Below are positions 1-6,957 of a DNA stretch of 11,217 bases, in pieces. Numbering within the stretch: position 1 is the first letter of the stretch; each line of letters starts with the position of its first letter. Made by a program: the position numbers and the translations under genes. The stretch spans positions 1 to 11,217 of the forward strand of contig JAEYSJ010000171.1 of the NCBI GenBank assembly GCA_023434855.1. Direction: 5' to 3'. This DNA is from Bacillota bacterium. GTDB lineage: Bacteria > Bacillota_C > Negativicutes > JAEYSJ01. The notes under the pieces are model-generated. The model saw only the letters and a list, made by a program, of their open reading frames with translations, did no database searches and had not been told where the DNA came from.

Positions 1-539
1 GAAAAAACGTAGGGGTACATGCTTGCAGTAAATTATATAAAAAGTTTTTATTCGATAATGCCCGATACCCAGTAGGCCATATTATAGAAGATGCTTTTAT
101 TGTATTAGATTTACTAAGTCAAGTGAAAAAAGTTGTTATTGATTCAACACCAAAATATTATTACTTTCATAGAGAAAACAGTATTACAATGAGTGCTTTT
201 TCGGAAAAAGATTATGATCTTCTTGATTCTTACAACAAAAATTTAACTATAATAAAAAATAACCATGAATATACAGGACTGTTGGAAGTTGCTGAATATA
301 GGTATTGGTGGGCATATTTTACTTTATTAAACCGACTTGCAGCTGATCACAAGATAAATCGAAAAAACTATACAGAGCTAAAAAATGAAATAAAAAAAAT
401 GATTGCAAAGAATTATTTTTCTATAATCAAAAATAAATATCAGTCAATTGGTAAGATAATAGCTTTTACTTTTATTGTATTTTCGGTTGATTTATATATT
501 AGAACCTATCATTTTTGGTTTCATAAAATTCGACAATAA
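1..539 (+). CDS. Family 2 glycosyltransferase, C-terminal part (5' end outside window)
   Basis: The reading frame is open from the left edge (first full codon at base 3) to a TAA at 537-539, giving 178 visible residues, so this is the end of a longer gene. The segment HACSKLYKK, then LFDNARYPVGHIIEDAF, then a 'YYYFHRENSIT' motif match the second half of the EpsJ/WaaV-like family 2 glycosyltransferases, in which the 'ED' pair lies near the acceptor site. The N-terminal nucleotide-binding half with its DxD motif is not in the window. The C-terminus is hydrophobic and basic (about the last 30 residues), which could mean peripheral membrane attachment. It probably adds one sugar of the repeat unit at the cytoplasmic face; donor and acceptor cannot be told. 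A GTG at 123 falls inside the conserved region and is not the start. Confidence 0.85.
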   Translation, partial: KNVGVHACSKLYKKFLFDNARYPVGHIIEDAFIVLDLLSQVKKVVIDSTPKYYYFHRENSITMSAFSEKDYDLLDSYNKNLTIIKNNHEYTGLLEVAEYRYWWAYFTLLNRLAADHKINRKNYTELKNEIKKMIAKNYFSIIKNKYQSIGKIIAFTFIVFSVDLYIRTYHFWFHKIRQ

Positions 540-570
540 ATTAATTGCATTTTAAATTTTGTTCACTGGC

Positions 571-575
571 GGGAG
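571..575 (+). promoter_or_regulatory. Ribosome binding site of the EpsG-like gene
   Basis: GGGAG lies 4 bases before the ATG at 580. It decides for this ATG over an in-frame TTG at 559, which has no Shine-Dalgarno sequence in front of it. The spacing is slightly short. Confidence 0.55.
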
Positions 576-579
576 ATAT

Positions 580-1659
580 ATGTTTTTTTGGATTTTATTG
601 TATTTTATTTATATTTTAATTTTTTTTAGTGCTAGTATTTTTCTATCAGAGAAAAATAAAAAATATACTGCAATACTATTACTCAGTATTTTAACGCTTT
701 TTTCCGCTTTTCGTTACGGTATTGGTGTTGATTATTTTTCTTATGAAACGCTATATTATAGTGATTTTACTTATAAAGAACCTTTTTTTGACTTTGTTAT
801 TTCTATTTTAAGATCTGTTGGGTTTTCTTCCCAAATGATGTTTTTTGTTTATGCTTGTTTAACCAGTTTTTGTTACTGGCAAGCAATTACATCATATTTT
901 TCTAAAGCTCAACATTATTTATTATCTGTTATGCTTTATGCGGTTATTGATACATTATGGCTTTTCTCAATGAATGGCATGCGACAGGGTTTATCGGTGG
1001 TATTAATTTTCTGGGCAGTTAGCTTTTTATTTAAAAAGCAATTTAAAAAATTTATTCTTTTGTGGATTTTTGCGGTTTTAGGGCATTATGCTGCGATTAT
1101 AACATTAATTATGGTAGCTTTCTATAAAATAAACATTAGAAAACCTATTCATATTATAATAATGATCTTTGGTTTTTTCTTAGGAACATATGTTAATTTA
1201 GGTGATGCTCTGATTCCGATTTTGTATTGGTGTAATGATGTGTTCGGTATAGGACTTAAATATGTTAATTATCTTACGCTATTAACACAAGATTCTATTG
1301 TCAGAGAGGGTGGGACAGGATTAGGTATAATTTTCACTGTTATTATATCTATATTGATTATACTTTTTTTAGATAAAAAAATAGAATTAAATAACTTTAT
1401 TTGTAACATGCTTACAGTGGCAATTGTTATAAAGTCATTCTTTTGGTTTTCAGAGGCATTTATCAGATTAAGAGGCTTTTTCGAGATTTTTTTAGTACTT
1501 GGAATTGTTGTTGGTTTAGAAAGATTTAGTAAAAAACATAGAGTATATTTAGCGTTAGTTTTAATTTTGATTTATTCAATTATGGAACTGAATTATTTAA
1601 ATGGTTTATCAAAGGATTACGAGATTACCTATATAATGAATTTTAATTTATTAGATTGA
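580..1659 (+). CDS. EpsG-family membrane protein, probable Wzy-type polysaccharide polymerase
   Basis: A 359-residue, very hydrophobic protein with about nine or ten likely membrane spans. It has the marks of the EpsG family: an arginine-rich loop FRYGIGVDYFSY (Arg45, Asp51) after the second span, an 'NGMRQGL' motif (residues 132-138) and a 'GHYAA' motif near residues 168-172, in the usual order. Family members are thought to polymerise lipid-linked repeat units on the outer face of the membrane, so this is probably the Wzy-type polymerase of the locus. The function is inferred from the family, because these proteins vary greatly in sequence. The gene sits between two glycosyltransferases, the usual place for a polymerase. 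It is extremely AT-rich, like its neighbours. The start is ATG 580; a TTG at 559 would add seven residues. Confidence 0.8.
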   Translation: MFFWILLYFIYILIFFSASIFLSEKNKKYTAILLLSILTLFSAFRYGIGVDYFSYETLYYSDFTYKEPFFDFVISILRSVGFSSQMMFFVYACLTSFCYWQAITSYFSKAQHYLLSVMLYAVIDTLWLFSMNGMRQGLSVVLIFWAVSFLFKKQFKKFILLWIFAVLGHYAAIITLIMVAFYKINIRKPIHIIIMIFGFFLGTYVNLGDALIPILYWCNDVFGIGLKYVNYLTLLTQDSIVREGGTGLGIIFTVIISILIILFLDKKIELNNFICNMLTVAIVIKSFFWFSEAFIRLRGFFEIFLVLGIVVGLERFSKKHRVYLALVLILIYSIMELNYLNGLSKDYEITYIMNFNLLD

Positions 1660-1692
1660 ATTTAAGTTTTTTTTATATAAGGATGGAAAAGT

Positions 1693-2769
1693 GTGGAACA
1701 AAAAGCAATCGCAATATCAATAATAATTCCTGTTTATAATGCCGAGTTATATTTAAATACATGCATAGAAAGTGTGCAGCAGCAAAGTTTGAAAGATATT
1801 GAAATCATTTGCATTGATGATGGTTCAACAGACATGTCGCCGCAGATATTACAAAAAATAAAACATCTCGATAACAGAATGATTGTTGTAAACCAAGAGA
1901 ATAAGGGTGCCGGACATGCAAGAAATTTGGGGATTTCTATTGCATCTGGAGAATATGTTGCTTTTATGGATGCCGATGATTGGTATCCTTCTAATGAGGT
2001 TTTAGAATTATTATATTATAGCGCAAAAAAGTCACGAGTTAATGTGTGTGGTGGGCAAATTAATAAGGTTATAGATGGACAAGAATTTATCCTTGATGAT
2101 GATATTTTAAGAAATTATAGTGGGAATTTAAATTACAAAGATTTTCAGTTTGATTTTTATTTTACAAGATTTATATATAAATTAAGCTTTTTAAAACAAG
2201 AAAAGATCTTATTTCCCTCATACAAAGTTTACGAAGACCCGCTTTTTTTAGTAAATATTATGATAAAGACAGAGGTGTTTTTTTTAATTCCTAATATCGT
2301 TTATATGTATAGAGGACAACATAAACCTAGTCTATGGAATGCGGTAAAAATCAAAGAATTGTTATTGGGTTTCATTAATATGTTGGAAATTAGTCGAGAA
2401 TATCACTTGTACGTATTGCAAAAGAAAATTCTTAACAGACTTGATAGTCTTTATCTCAAAAGACTTCTAAGGGAAATAAAAGAAGAGGATTTAGAAGTAT
2501 TACAATTACTTATTCAGATAAACAATTTGATTACATGGGAAAAATTAAAAAAAGATAAAGAGAAAACCATACTAAAAGTTTTAGATTTAAAAATATTTCG
2601 AGGAAAATATCTAGGAACTAATATTTTTATTTTTAAAGAAAGTATTGTAGCCAAAATATACAGGCTAATAGAAATATATCAATTAAATGGACATCGTTTT
2701 ATAAAAATAAAACTTATGCATTATATAAAAAGTTTTATGCCATATTTAAAATATATAAAAGGAGAATAG
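1693..2769 (+). CDS. Family 2 glycosyltransferase (GT-A fold)
   Basis: A 358-residue enzyme that probably transfers a sugar from a nucleotide donor to the growing lipid-linked repeat unit in the cytoplasm. The N-terminal GT-A domain (about residues 6-110) shows ISIIIPVYNAE at 9-18, the donor-binding Asp pair in IDDGSTD (Asp42-Asp43), and the metal-binding DxD in MDADDW (Asp93, Asp95). A later 'VYEDPLF' motif supplies the conserved Glu-Asp pair. The C-terminal 120 or so residues are Lys- and Leu-rich and have no motif I recognise. The start is GTG with AAGGATGG about 7 bases upstream. The next gene starts 3 bases after the stop, and its ribosome binding site lies inside the end of this one, so the two are probably translationally coupled. 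The sugar specificity cannot be read from the sequence. Confidence 0.88.
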   Translation: MEQKAIAISIIIPVYNAELYLNTCIESVQQQSLKDIEIICIDDGSTDMSPQILQKIKHLDNRMIVVNQENKGAGHARNLGISIASGEYVAFMDADDWYPSNEVLELLYYSAKKSRVNVCGGQINKVIDGQEFILDDDILRNYSGNLNYKDFQFDFYFTRFIYKLSFLKQEKILFPSYKVYEDPLFLVNIMIKTEVFFLIPNIVYMYRGQHKPSLWNAVKIKELLLGFINMLEISREYHLYVLQKKILNRLDSLYLKRLLREIKEEDLEVLQLLIQINNLITWEKLKKDKEKTILKVLDLKIFRGKYLGTNIFIFKESIVAKIYRLIEIYQLNGHRFIKIKLMHYIKSFMPYLKYIKGE

Positions 2770-2772
2770 TTA

Positions 2773-3489
2773 ATGAATATTGCCTTAATTATTGCTGGTG
2801 GAAGTGGAAAAAGAGCAGGACAAGATATACCAAAACAATTTATTAATATTTATGATAAACCTGTTATTATTTACACACTGGAAGGTTTTCAAAAGCATCC
2901 TGAAATTGATGCGATTGAAGTTGTTTGTATTGATGGTTGGCATGATATTTTGCGTGCCTATGCGAAACAATATAATATAACAAAATTAAGATGGATAGTA
3001 TCCGGTGGAGAAACAGGTCAGGAATCTATTCGGAATGGAGTCTACTTTCTAAAAGATACGTGTAAAGAAGATGATATTGTGATTATTCACGATGGAATTC
3101 GACCGATGATTGAAGAAGAAGTCTTATCAGATGTAATTGTTAAATGTCGTCAGTATGGAAATGGAGTAACTTCATTACCATATAATGAACAGATTTTTAG
3201 AATCATAGACGAGAGGTCAACAAAAGAATATATTCCTAGAGACAGCTTAAGAAGGGTTCAAACACCACAAGCTTATACCTTTGGTAAGCTATTATGGGGA
3301 TATGAAGAAGCCTTTTCAAAGAATATCGGCATTCATGGATCATCCTATACAAATACGATGATGGTTGATTTAGGAGAAACCTTATATTTTGCAAAAGGCT
3401 CTGATAAAAACATAAAAATTACAACAAGTGATGATTTTGAATTATTTAAGGCTTTACTTACCACTAAAAAAAGTAGTTGGATGAAATGA
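2773..3489 (+). CDS. IspD/TarI-like cytidylyltransferase, probably for a CDP-activated polysaccharide precursor
   Basis: A 238-residue protein of usual IspD/TarI length. It shows the CTP-binding loop IIAGGSGKRAG (6-16) with PKQF (20-23), HDGIRP at 106-111 (HDAARP in IspD), LRRVQTPQAY at 159-168, and KITTSDDF at 215-222. These mark a cytidylyltransferase that joins CMP from CTP to a phosphorylated alcohol or sugar. In this place a housekeeping isoprenoid role is unlikely: the gene is AT-rich like the serotype-type genes around it and sits between a glycosyltransferase and a sugar-nucleotide reductase. It more likely makes a CDP-alditol or similar donor. The exact substrate (ribitol, arabinitol, mannitol or other phosphate) is unknown. 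GGAG at 2761-2764 lies 8 bases before the ATG. The SDR gene follows closely, with its ribosome binding site overlapping this stop codon. Confidence 0.82.
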   Translation: MNIALIIAGGSGKRAGQDIPKQFINIYDKPVIIYTLEGFQKHPEIDAIEVVCIDGWHDILRAYAKQYNITKLRWIVSGGETGQESIRNGVYFLKDTCKEDDIVIIHDGIRPMIEEEVLSDVIVKCRQYGNGVTSLPYNEQIFRIIDERSTKEYIPRDSLRRVQTPQAYTFGKLLWGYEEAFSKNIGIHGSSYTNTMMVDLGETLYFAKGSDKNIKITTSDDFELFKALLTTKKSSWMK

Positions 3490-3493
3490 GGGA
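3488..3493 (+). promoter_or_regulatory. Ribosome binding site of the SDR gene
   Basis: GAGGGA overlaps the stop codon of the cytidylyltransferase gene and ends 6 bases before the ATG at 3500. It rules out the in-frame TTG at 3494, which touches it directly, and suggests translational coupling of the two genes. Confidence 0.6.
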
Positions 3494-3499
3494 TTGAGT

Positions 3500-4552
3500 A
3501 TGTTTGAAGGTTCATCTTTATATCAAAAAGATGTAGAATTAATTTCAAATGCTGATTTGCCTTGGGAGCAACTTAACAATAAAAGTGTTCTCATTGTAGG
3601 AGCTAGTGGGTTAATCGGTACTTTTTTAATTGATGTATTGATGTTAAGAAATCAAAAAAGCAAACTGAATTTGAAGATATACGCAGCCGGGCGCAATAAA
3701 GAAATTGCTGTGGAAAGATTCTCTAAATATAAGGATTCTGATTTGTTCAGTTTTGTCGAGTTAGATGTAAATCAACCGTTAGATTTAGATATATCATTTG
3801 ATTATATTCTCCACGCGGCAAGCAATACCCATCCTAATGCTTATGCTAGTGATCCCGTGGGCTCTATTATGACAAATTTATTGGGAACTCACCATCTCCT
3901 AGAATATGCAAAAAGAACAAATATAAAACGGTTTATTTTTTTATCTACAGTGGAGATATACGGCCAAGCATATAAACCAGAAGATACGTTTGATGAACAA
4001 TACTGCGGATATATAGATTGTAATACTGTTCGAGCTGGATATCCTGAAGGTAAACGCGCAGGTGAGTCGCTCTGTAATGCATATAGGGAAAAATATCAAA
4101 TAGACATGGTTATTCCAAGGCTATCTAGAGTATATGGACCTACTATGCGTTTAGATGACAGTAAAGCAATGTCGCAATTTATTTTGAATGGTGTTCATAA
4201 TGAAGATATAATTTTAAAAAGTGAAGGTAAACAATTATTTTCTTATTGTTATATAGCGGATGCAGTTATGGGAATCTTATATGTGTGGTTAAAAGGAAAA
4301 TCAGGAGAGGCTTATAATATTGCAGATATAGATGCCCCTATGAGCTTAAGGGAAATTGCAGAGTGTATTGCGAAACTGGTGGGGCAGCAGGTAGTTTTTG
4401 ATTTGCCGGATGCAAATGAACAAAAGGGCTTTTCGAAGGTGATGATAGGTATCATGGATAGTAAAAAAGTACAAGCACTAGGTTGGAAACCGTATGACAA
4501 TTTAAAATCGGGTATAACGAAGACCATTCAAATATTAAAGGCAGGAAATTAA
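3500..4552 (+). CDS. Extended SDR, NAD-dependent epimerase/dehydratase/reductase of a nucleotide sugar
   Basis: A 350-residue extended short-chain dehydrogenase/reductase. The dinucleotide-binding loop GASGLIG is at 34-40, preceded by an extra stretch of about 28 residues that many family members lack. FLSTVEIYG gives the catalytic Ser/Thr (149-150), and YPEGKRAGE gives the Tyr181-Lys185 pair. The YxxGKR form and the HAAS segment after the beta strand (105-108) resemble UDP-glucuronate decarboxylases and dTDP-glucose 4,6-dehydratases. All catalytic residues are present, so it is probably active. Its place directly behind the cytidylyltransferase suggests it acts on the same substrate, either reducing it before activation or changing the CDP-sugar afterwards. 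This is the last gene of the AT-rich block. The substrate is not known, and a UDP-xylose synthase role is an alternative because UDP-glucuronate would be made by the locus. Confidence 0.82.
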   Translation: MFEGSSLYQKDVELISNADLPWEQLNNKSVLIVGASGLIGTFLIDVLMLRNQKSKLNLKIYAAGRNKEIAVERFSKYKDSDLFSFVELDVNQPLDLDISFDYILHAASNTHPNAYASDPVGSIMTNLLGTHHLLEYAKRTNIKRFIFLSTVEIYGQAYKPEDTFDEQYCGYIDCNTVRAGYPEGKRAGESLCNAYREKYQIDMVIPRLSRVYGPTMRLDDSKAMSQFILNGVHNEDIILKSEGKQLFSYCYIADAVMGILYVWLKGKSGEAYNIADIDAPMSLREIAECIAKLVGQQVVFDLPDANEQKGFSKVMIGIMDSKKVQALGWKPYDNLKSGITKTIQILKAGN

Positions 4553-4583
4553 GGCCCCAAATACCGCTTTGAGCAACCCTCCA

Positions 4584-4606
4584 TTTTGCATAGCAGTTTA
4601 GCAAAA
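4584..4606. repeat. Inverted repeat in the 4553-4679 intergenic region
   Basis: TTTTGC at 4584-4589 and GCAAAA at 4601-4606 are perfect inverted arms around 11 bases. No T-run follows on the + strand, so it is a poor terminator. It could be a protein-binding site or chance. Confidence 0.3.
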
Positions 4607-4616
4607 AGATGCCCTA

Positions 4617-4659
4617 TTGCCAGGCTAGAGCGTATAAACGATTTTGTCAGGCGTATAAA
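4617..4659 (+). repeat. Paired direct repeats upstream of the YdcF-family gene
   Basis: GCGTATAAA occurs at 4630-4638 and again at 4651-4659, exactly 21 bases apart, which is two helical turns. A second pair, TTGCCAGGC (4617-4625) and TTGTCAGGC (4644-4652), is interleaved with it and differs at one base. The array ends about 20 bases before the start codon at 4680. Each TATAAA could be a -10 element, but neither has a well-placed -35 box. A tandem regulator site is possible. Confidence 0.4.
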
Positions 4660-4679
4660 TAGACTCAATAGGAGCTAGT

Positions 4680-5441
4680 ATGATTTATTTTTTTAAAGCA
4701 GTCGCGAGTTTTATACTGCCACCGGGAATTTTTATTATTATTCTTACCGGGTGCGGCTTTTTGCTTGGCCGTTCGCGGCGGATGATTGCTTGCTTGCTGG
4801 GATGCTGTGCTTTACTGTTGTACCTGTTGTCTTGCTCTTTGGTTAGCGAGATTTTACTTCGTAGTCTGGAGAGTCAATACAATCCGCCAGCAGAAATTAG
4901 GGGGGATGCCGTCATCGTTCTTGGCGGCGGGGCCACGCTGGATACTCCTGATATAGATGGGAAAGGCCACTTGGCCGCTCGCGCAGCGAGTCGGTTAATG
5001 ACCGGTATTCAACTGCAGCGCCAATTGGATGTTCCGCTGCTAGTTGCCGGCGGACAGGTGTTTGCCATCTCCGGACAGGAAGCACAGATTATGCGTCGAG
5101 TGGCAGTAGGCTTGGGTGTGCCTTCAGAGCGGATTATCGTTGAGACAGAGAGCTTAAATACGGAACAAAATGCCCGCAATGTCAAGGCGATTTTGCAGAA
5201 GAATGATTTCCGGTCGCCTATCCTGGTGACATCAGCTTTCCACATGCCGCGAGCGGTTTGGTTTTTTGAACGTCAAGGCGTCACGGTAACTCCCTATCCG
5301 GGAGATTATCAGGTAAATCAGACGGGTACCATTAACTGGTTTCAATTATTGCCGCAGGAAGGGGCTTTTCGCAATAGCTGTCTGGCCTTGCGGGAATACC
5401 TCGGACTATTGGGCGCCAGGGCAATTGTTTATGAAAAATGA
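4680..5441 (+). CDS. ElyC/SanA/YdcF-family (DUF218) membrane protein
   Basis: A 253-residue protein with two likely N-terminal membrane helices (about 8-30 and 35-58) and then a soluble DUF218 domain. The domain motifs are visible in order: DAVIVLGGG at 76-84, VAGGQ at 122-126, the ESLNTEQNA segment at 157-165 and TSAFHMPRA at 184-192. In Escherichia coli the family members ElyC and SanA affect envelope integrity, and ElyC has been linked to undecaprenyl-phosphate lipid carrier metabolism. A role beside a sugar-phosphate transferase that uses that carrier fits, but the biochemical activity of the family is poorly settled. G+C is much higher than in the genes before it, marking the conserved side of a composition boundary. 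TAGGAG ends 5 bases before the ATG. The intergenic distance to the SDR gene (127 bases) suggests a separate transcript. Confidence 0.85.
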   Translation: MIYFFKAVASFILPPGIFIIILTGCGFLLGRSRRMIACLLGCCALLLYLLSCSLVSEILLRSLESQYNPPAEIRGDAVIVLGGGATLDTPDIDGKGHLAARAASRLMTGIQLQRQLDVPLLVAGGQVFAISGQEAQIMRRVAVGLGVPSERIIVETESLNTEQNARNVKAILQKNDFRSPILVTSAFHMPRAVWFFERQGVTVTPYPGDYQVNQTGTINWFQLLPQEGAFRNSCLALREYLGLLGARAIVYEK

Positions 5442-5448
5442 TAGAAAT

Positions 5449-5473
5449 AAGGAGGTGAGCAGGGTTTACCTGC
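5449..5473 (+). promoter_or_regulatory. Orphan Shine-Dalgarno-like sequence followed by a small hairpin
   Basis: AAGGAGGTGA (5449-5458) is a near-perfect anti-16S match, yet no ATG, GTG or TTG follows at a workable distance. Directly after it GCAGG (5459-5463) and CCTGC (5469-5473) form a five-base stem with a GTTTA loop. No T-run follows, so it is not a terminator. Its purpose is unclear; it may be a leftover of a lost start or a leader structure. Confidence 0.35.
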
Positions 5474-5491
5474 GCCATAACATATTATACT
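5465..5491 (+). promoter_or_regulatory. Candidate sigma-70-type promoter before the sugar transferase gene
   Basis: TTTACC (5465-5470) and TATACT (5486-5491) match the consensus at four and five of six positions, but the 15-base spacer is short. The -35 overlaps the small palindrome at 5459-5473. The evidence is weak; readthrough from the YdcF-family gene 82 bases upstream would also serve. Confidence 0.3.
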
Positions 5492-5523
5492 AGTAATGTC
5501 AATGGATAAAAGGTGGTTATATC

Positions 5524-6891
5524 GTGAAAAGACGGTTTCCCTTAGTAAGAAGGGCGCTTTTGTTGTTTGGCGATACCTTTGTAATAGTGGCTGGATTTGC
5601 AGTTGCAGTATGGCTGAATAGTCTGGTTAAAACAACACCGCAGTTAATGCTTGCAGCTTATTATCCTTTGTTGCCGGTGATGGTTATTTCCGCCTGGGTG
5701 TTGCTGGCGGCGAATAGTTTACTGTCAATTGTTCGTATGGTTGCCTCTCAGGTGATTATCAGTGTCGGCGTCACCGTGTTGCAGCTTTGGATAATCATGA
5801 TGGCGGTCAGCTTCCTGCTTGGAACCAGCGGTTCCCGCGCTGCTTTTTTTTGGGCGGCTGTCTTTCAGTTTATCGGGTTGTCTATCTGGAAATACAGTAT
5901 CTGGCGGCTGGAAAAGGCGAGATTACAGCCTAAGCACGCGCTGATTATTGGTTCGCCAGCGGATAGGGGGCGTATTGCCAGGCGGCTGGCGGGGCAGGCA
6001 TTTTCTCATTATACGATCAGTCAGTGTCCGTTGCAGCTGTGCGAACCGGATAGTGCCTGGCAGGAGGCTGTCTGTGAGACAGATCTGTTGATTATTACCG
6101 CTGATGTTCCGTTGGCGGATAAAGCACGGCTGGCGCAGCAGGCGCATGAACACGGTAAGCAAGTGGCGCTTGTACCGGATTTTTATGAATTATTTTGTTT
6201 GAATACCGAGTTGGACAAATACGATGATATCCCTGTTTTTCGAGCTAAGTATCCACGCCCGACGCTGGAAAACCGGATCTTGAAACGGGGACTTGATATG
6301 GTAGTGGCAATTACATCTCTAGTGATGCTGTGGCCTTTGTTTATTGTACTCGCCGTGGCGATTAAGCTAGATAGCAGGGGACCGGTTTTTTATACGCAGA
6401 TCCGCACCGGCAGGGATGAAAAGCCGTTTACGATTTATAAGTTTCGGACTATGCGCAGTGATGCCGAAGCTCTGACTGGGCCTGTGCTGGCAACAGAGAA
6501 TGACCCCCGGATTACCCGCCTTGGCAGGTTAATGCGGGCGACGCGTCTGGACGAATTGCCTCAGTTATTCAATGTCGTGCACGGCGAGATGAGTATTGTA
6601 GGCCCGCGACCAGAGAGACCGGTGTTTGTCGAGCAGCTTAAACAGACCATTGCCAATTATCATTACCGGCATAATGTAAAGCCTGGTATAACCGGCTTTG
6701 CCCAGGTATATGGCAAATATAACACTCTACCGGAAGACAAGCTGATTTATGATTTGATGTACATTCAGCGTTGTTCTGTGCTGGTCGACTTGTCAGTAAT
6801 GCTGCAGACGGTGAGGGTACTGTTGTTGAAAGACAGCACTGCTGGCGTTGCTGCTAATGAGAGCAAATTGACACAGGGTATTAGCGGCTGA
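5524..6891 (+). CDS. Polyprenyl-phosphate sugar-1-phosphate transferase (WbaP/CpsE-like initiating enzyme)
   Basis: A 455-residue polytopic enzyme that should move a sugar-1-phosphate from a UDP-sugar to undecaprenyl phosphate, starting the repeat unit at the inner membrane face. There are four likely N-terminal helices (about 11-33, 44-70, 74-100, 105-127), a central Rossmann-like region (about 138-240, beginning HALIIGS), and a C-terminal bacterial sugar transferase domain from about 250. That domain shows RGLDMV with a membrane helix (255-282), GPVFYTQIRTGR (286-297), KFRTM (306-310), the catalytic Asp343-Glu344 in RLDELPQL, SIVGPRPERP (357-366) and KPGITGFAQVYG (386-397). All key residues are intact, and the length is that of full-size WbaP-type enzymes. 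The start is GTG at 5524 with AAGGTGG 8 bases upstream. The sugar (glucose, galactose or other) cannot be assigned; galE nearby would allow galactose. Confidence 0.92.
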   Translation: MKRRFPLVRRALLLFGDTFVIVAGFAVAVWLNSLVKTTPQLMLAAYYPLLPVMVISAWVLLAANSLLSIVRMVASQVIISVGVTVLQLWIIMMAVSFLLGTSGSRAAFFWAAVFQFIGLSIWKYSIWRLEKARLQPKHALIIGSPADRGRIARRLAGQAFSHYTISQCPLQLCEPDSAWQEAVCETDLLIITADVPLADKARLAQQAHEHGKQVALVPDFYELFCLNTELDKYDDIPVFRAKYPRPTLENRILKRGLDMVVAITSLVMLWPLFIVLAVAIKLDSRGPVFYTQIRTGRDEKPFTIYKFRTMRSDAEALTGPVLATENDPRITRLGRLMRATRLDELPQLFNVVHGEMSIVGPRPERPVFVEQLKQTIANYHYRHNVKPGITGFAQVYGKYNTLPEDKLIYDLMYIQRCSVLVDLSVMLQTVRVLLLKDSTAGVAANESKLTQGISG

Positions 6892-6947
6892 CGGAGTTAA
6901 AGTGCAAGAAACTATATATTGTCTCTTTTTAGTTTGCAAGATATAAA

Positions 6948-6951
6948 GGAG
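6948..6951 (+). promoter_or_regulatory. Ribosome binding site that fixes the galE start
   Basis: AAAGGAG ends at 6951, 6 bases before ATG 6958. Starting there gives a protein beginning MNILVTGGAGYIG, as in other GalE proteins. An in-frame upstream start at 6919 would add 13 residues that the family lacks. Confidence 0.75.
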
Positions 6952-6957
6952 CGTAGT

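Noticed and set aside
31..52. Near-repeat of an AT-rich block (also at about 2719-2740)
   Set aside because: Both copies are inside coding sequence, in AT-rich codons for Lys, Tyr and Phe; most likely a composition effect.
123..539. A 138-residue gene starting at GTG 123
   Set aside because: The frame is open upstream to the window edge and the upstream residues carry conserved glycosyltransferase motifs; the GTG is internal.
559..579. TTG start for the EpsG-like gene
   Set aside because: No ribosome binding site precedes it, and a GGGAG lies before the ATG at 580.
3494..3499. TTG start for the SDR gene
   Set aside because: The Shine-Dalgarno sequence ends directly at this codon, leaving no spacer; ATG 3500 fits.
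4553..4679. Intrinsic terminator after the SDR gene
   Set aside because: The only hairpin (arms 4584-4589 and 4601-4606) is AT-rich with a large loop and has no T-run after it.
6868..6873. Perfect TTGACA as a -35 box for galE
   Set aside because: It lies in the coding end of the sugar transferase gene and no -10 element stands 16-18 bases downstream.
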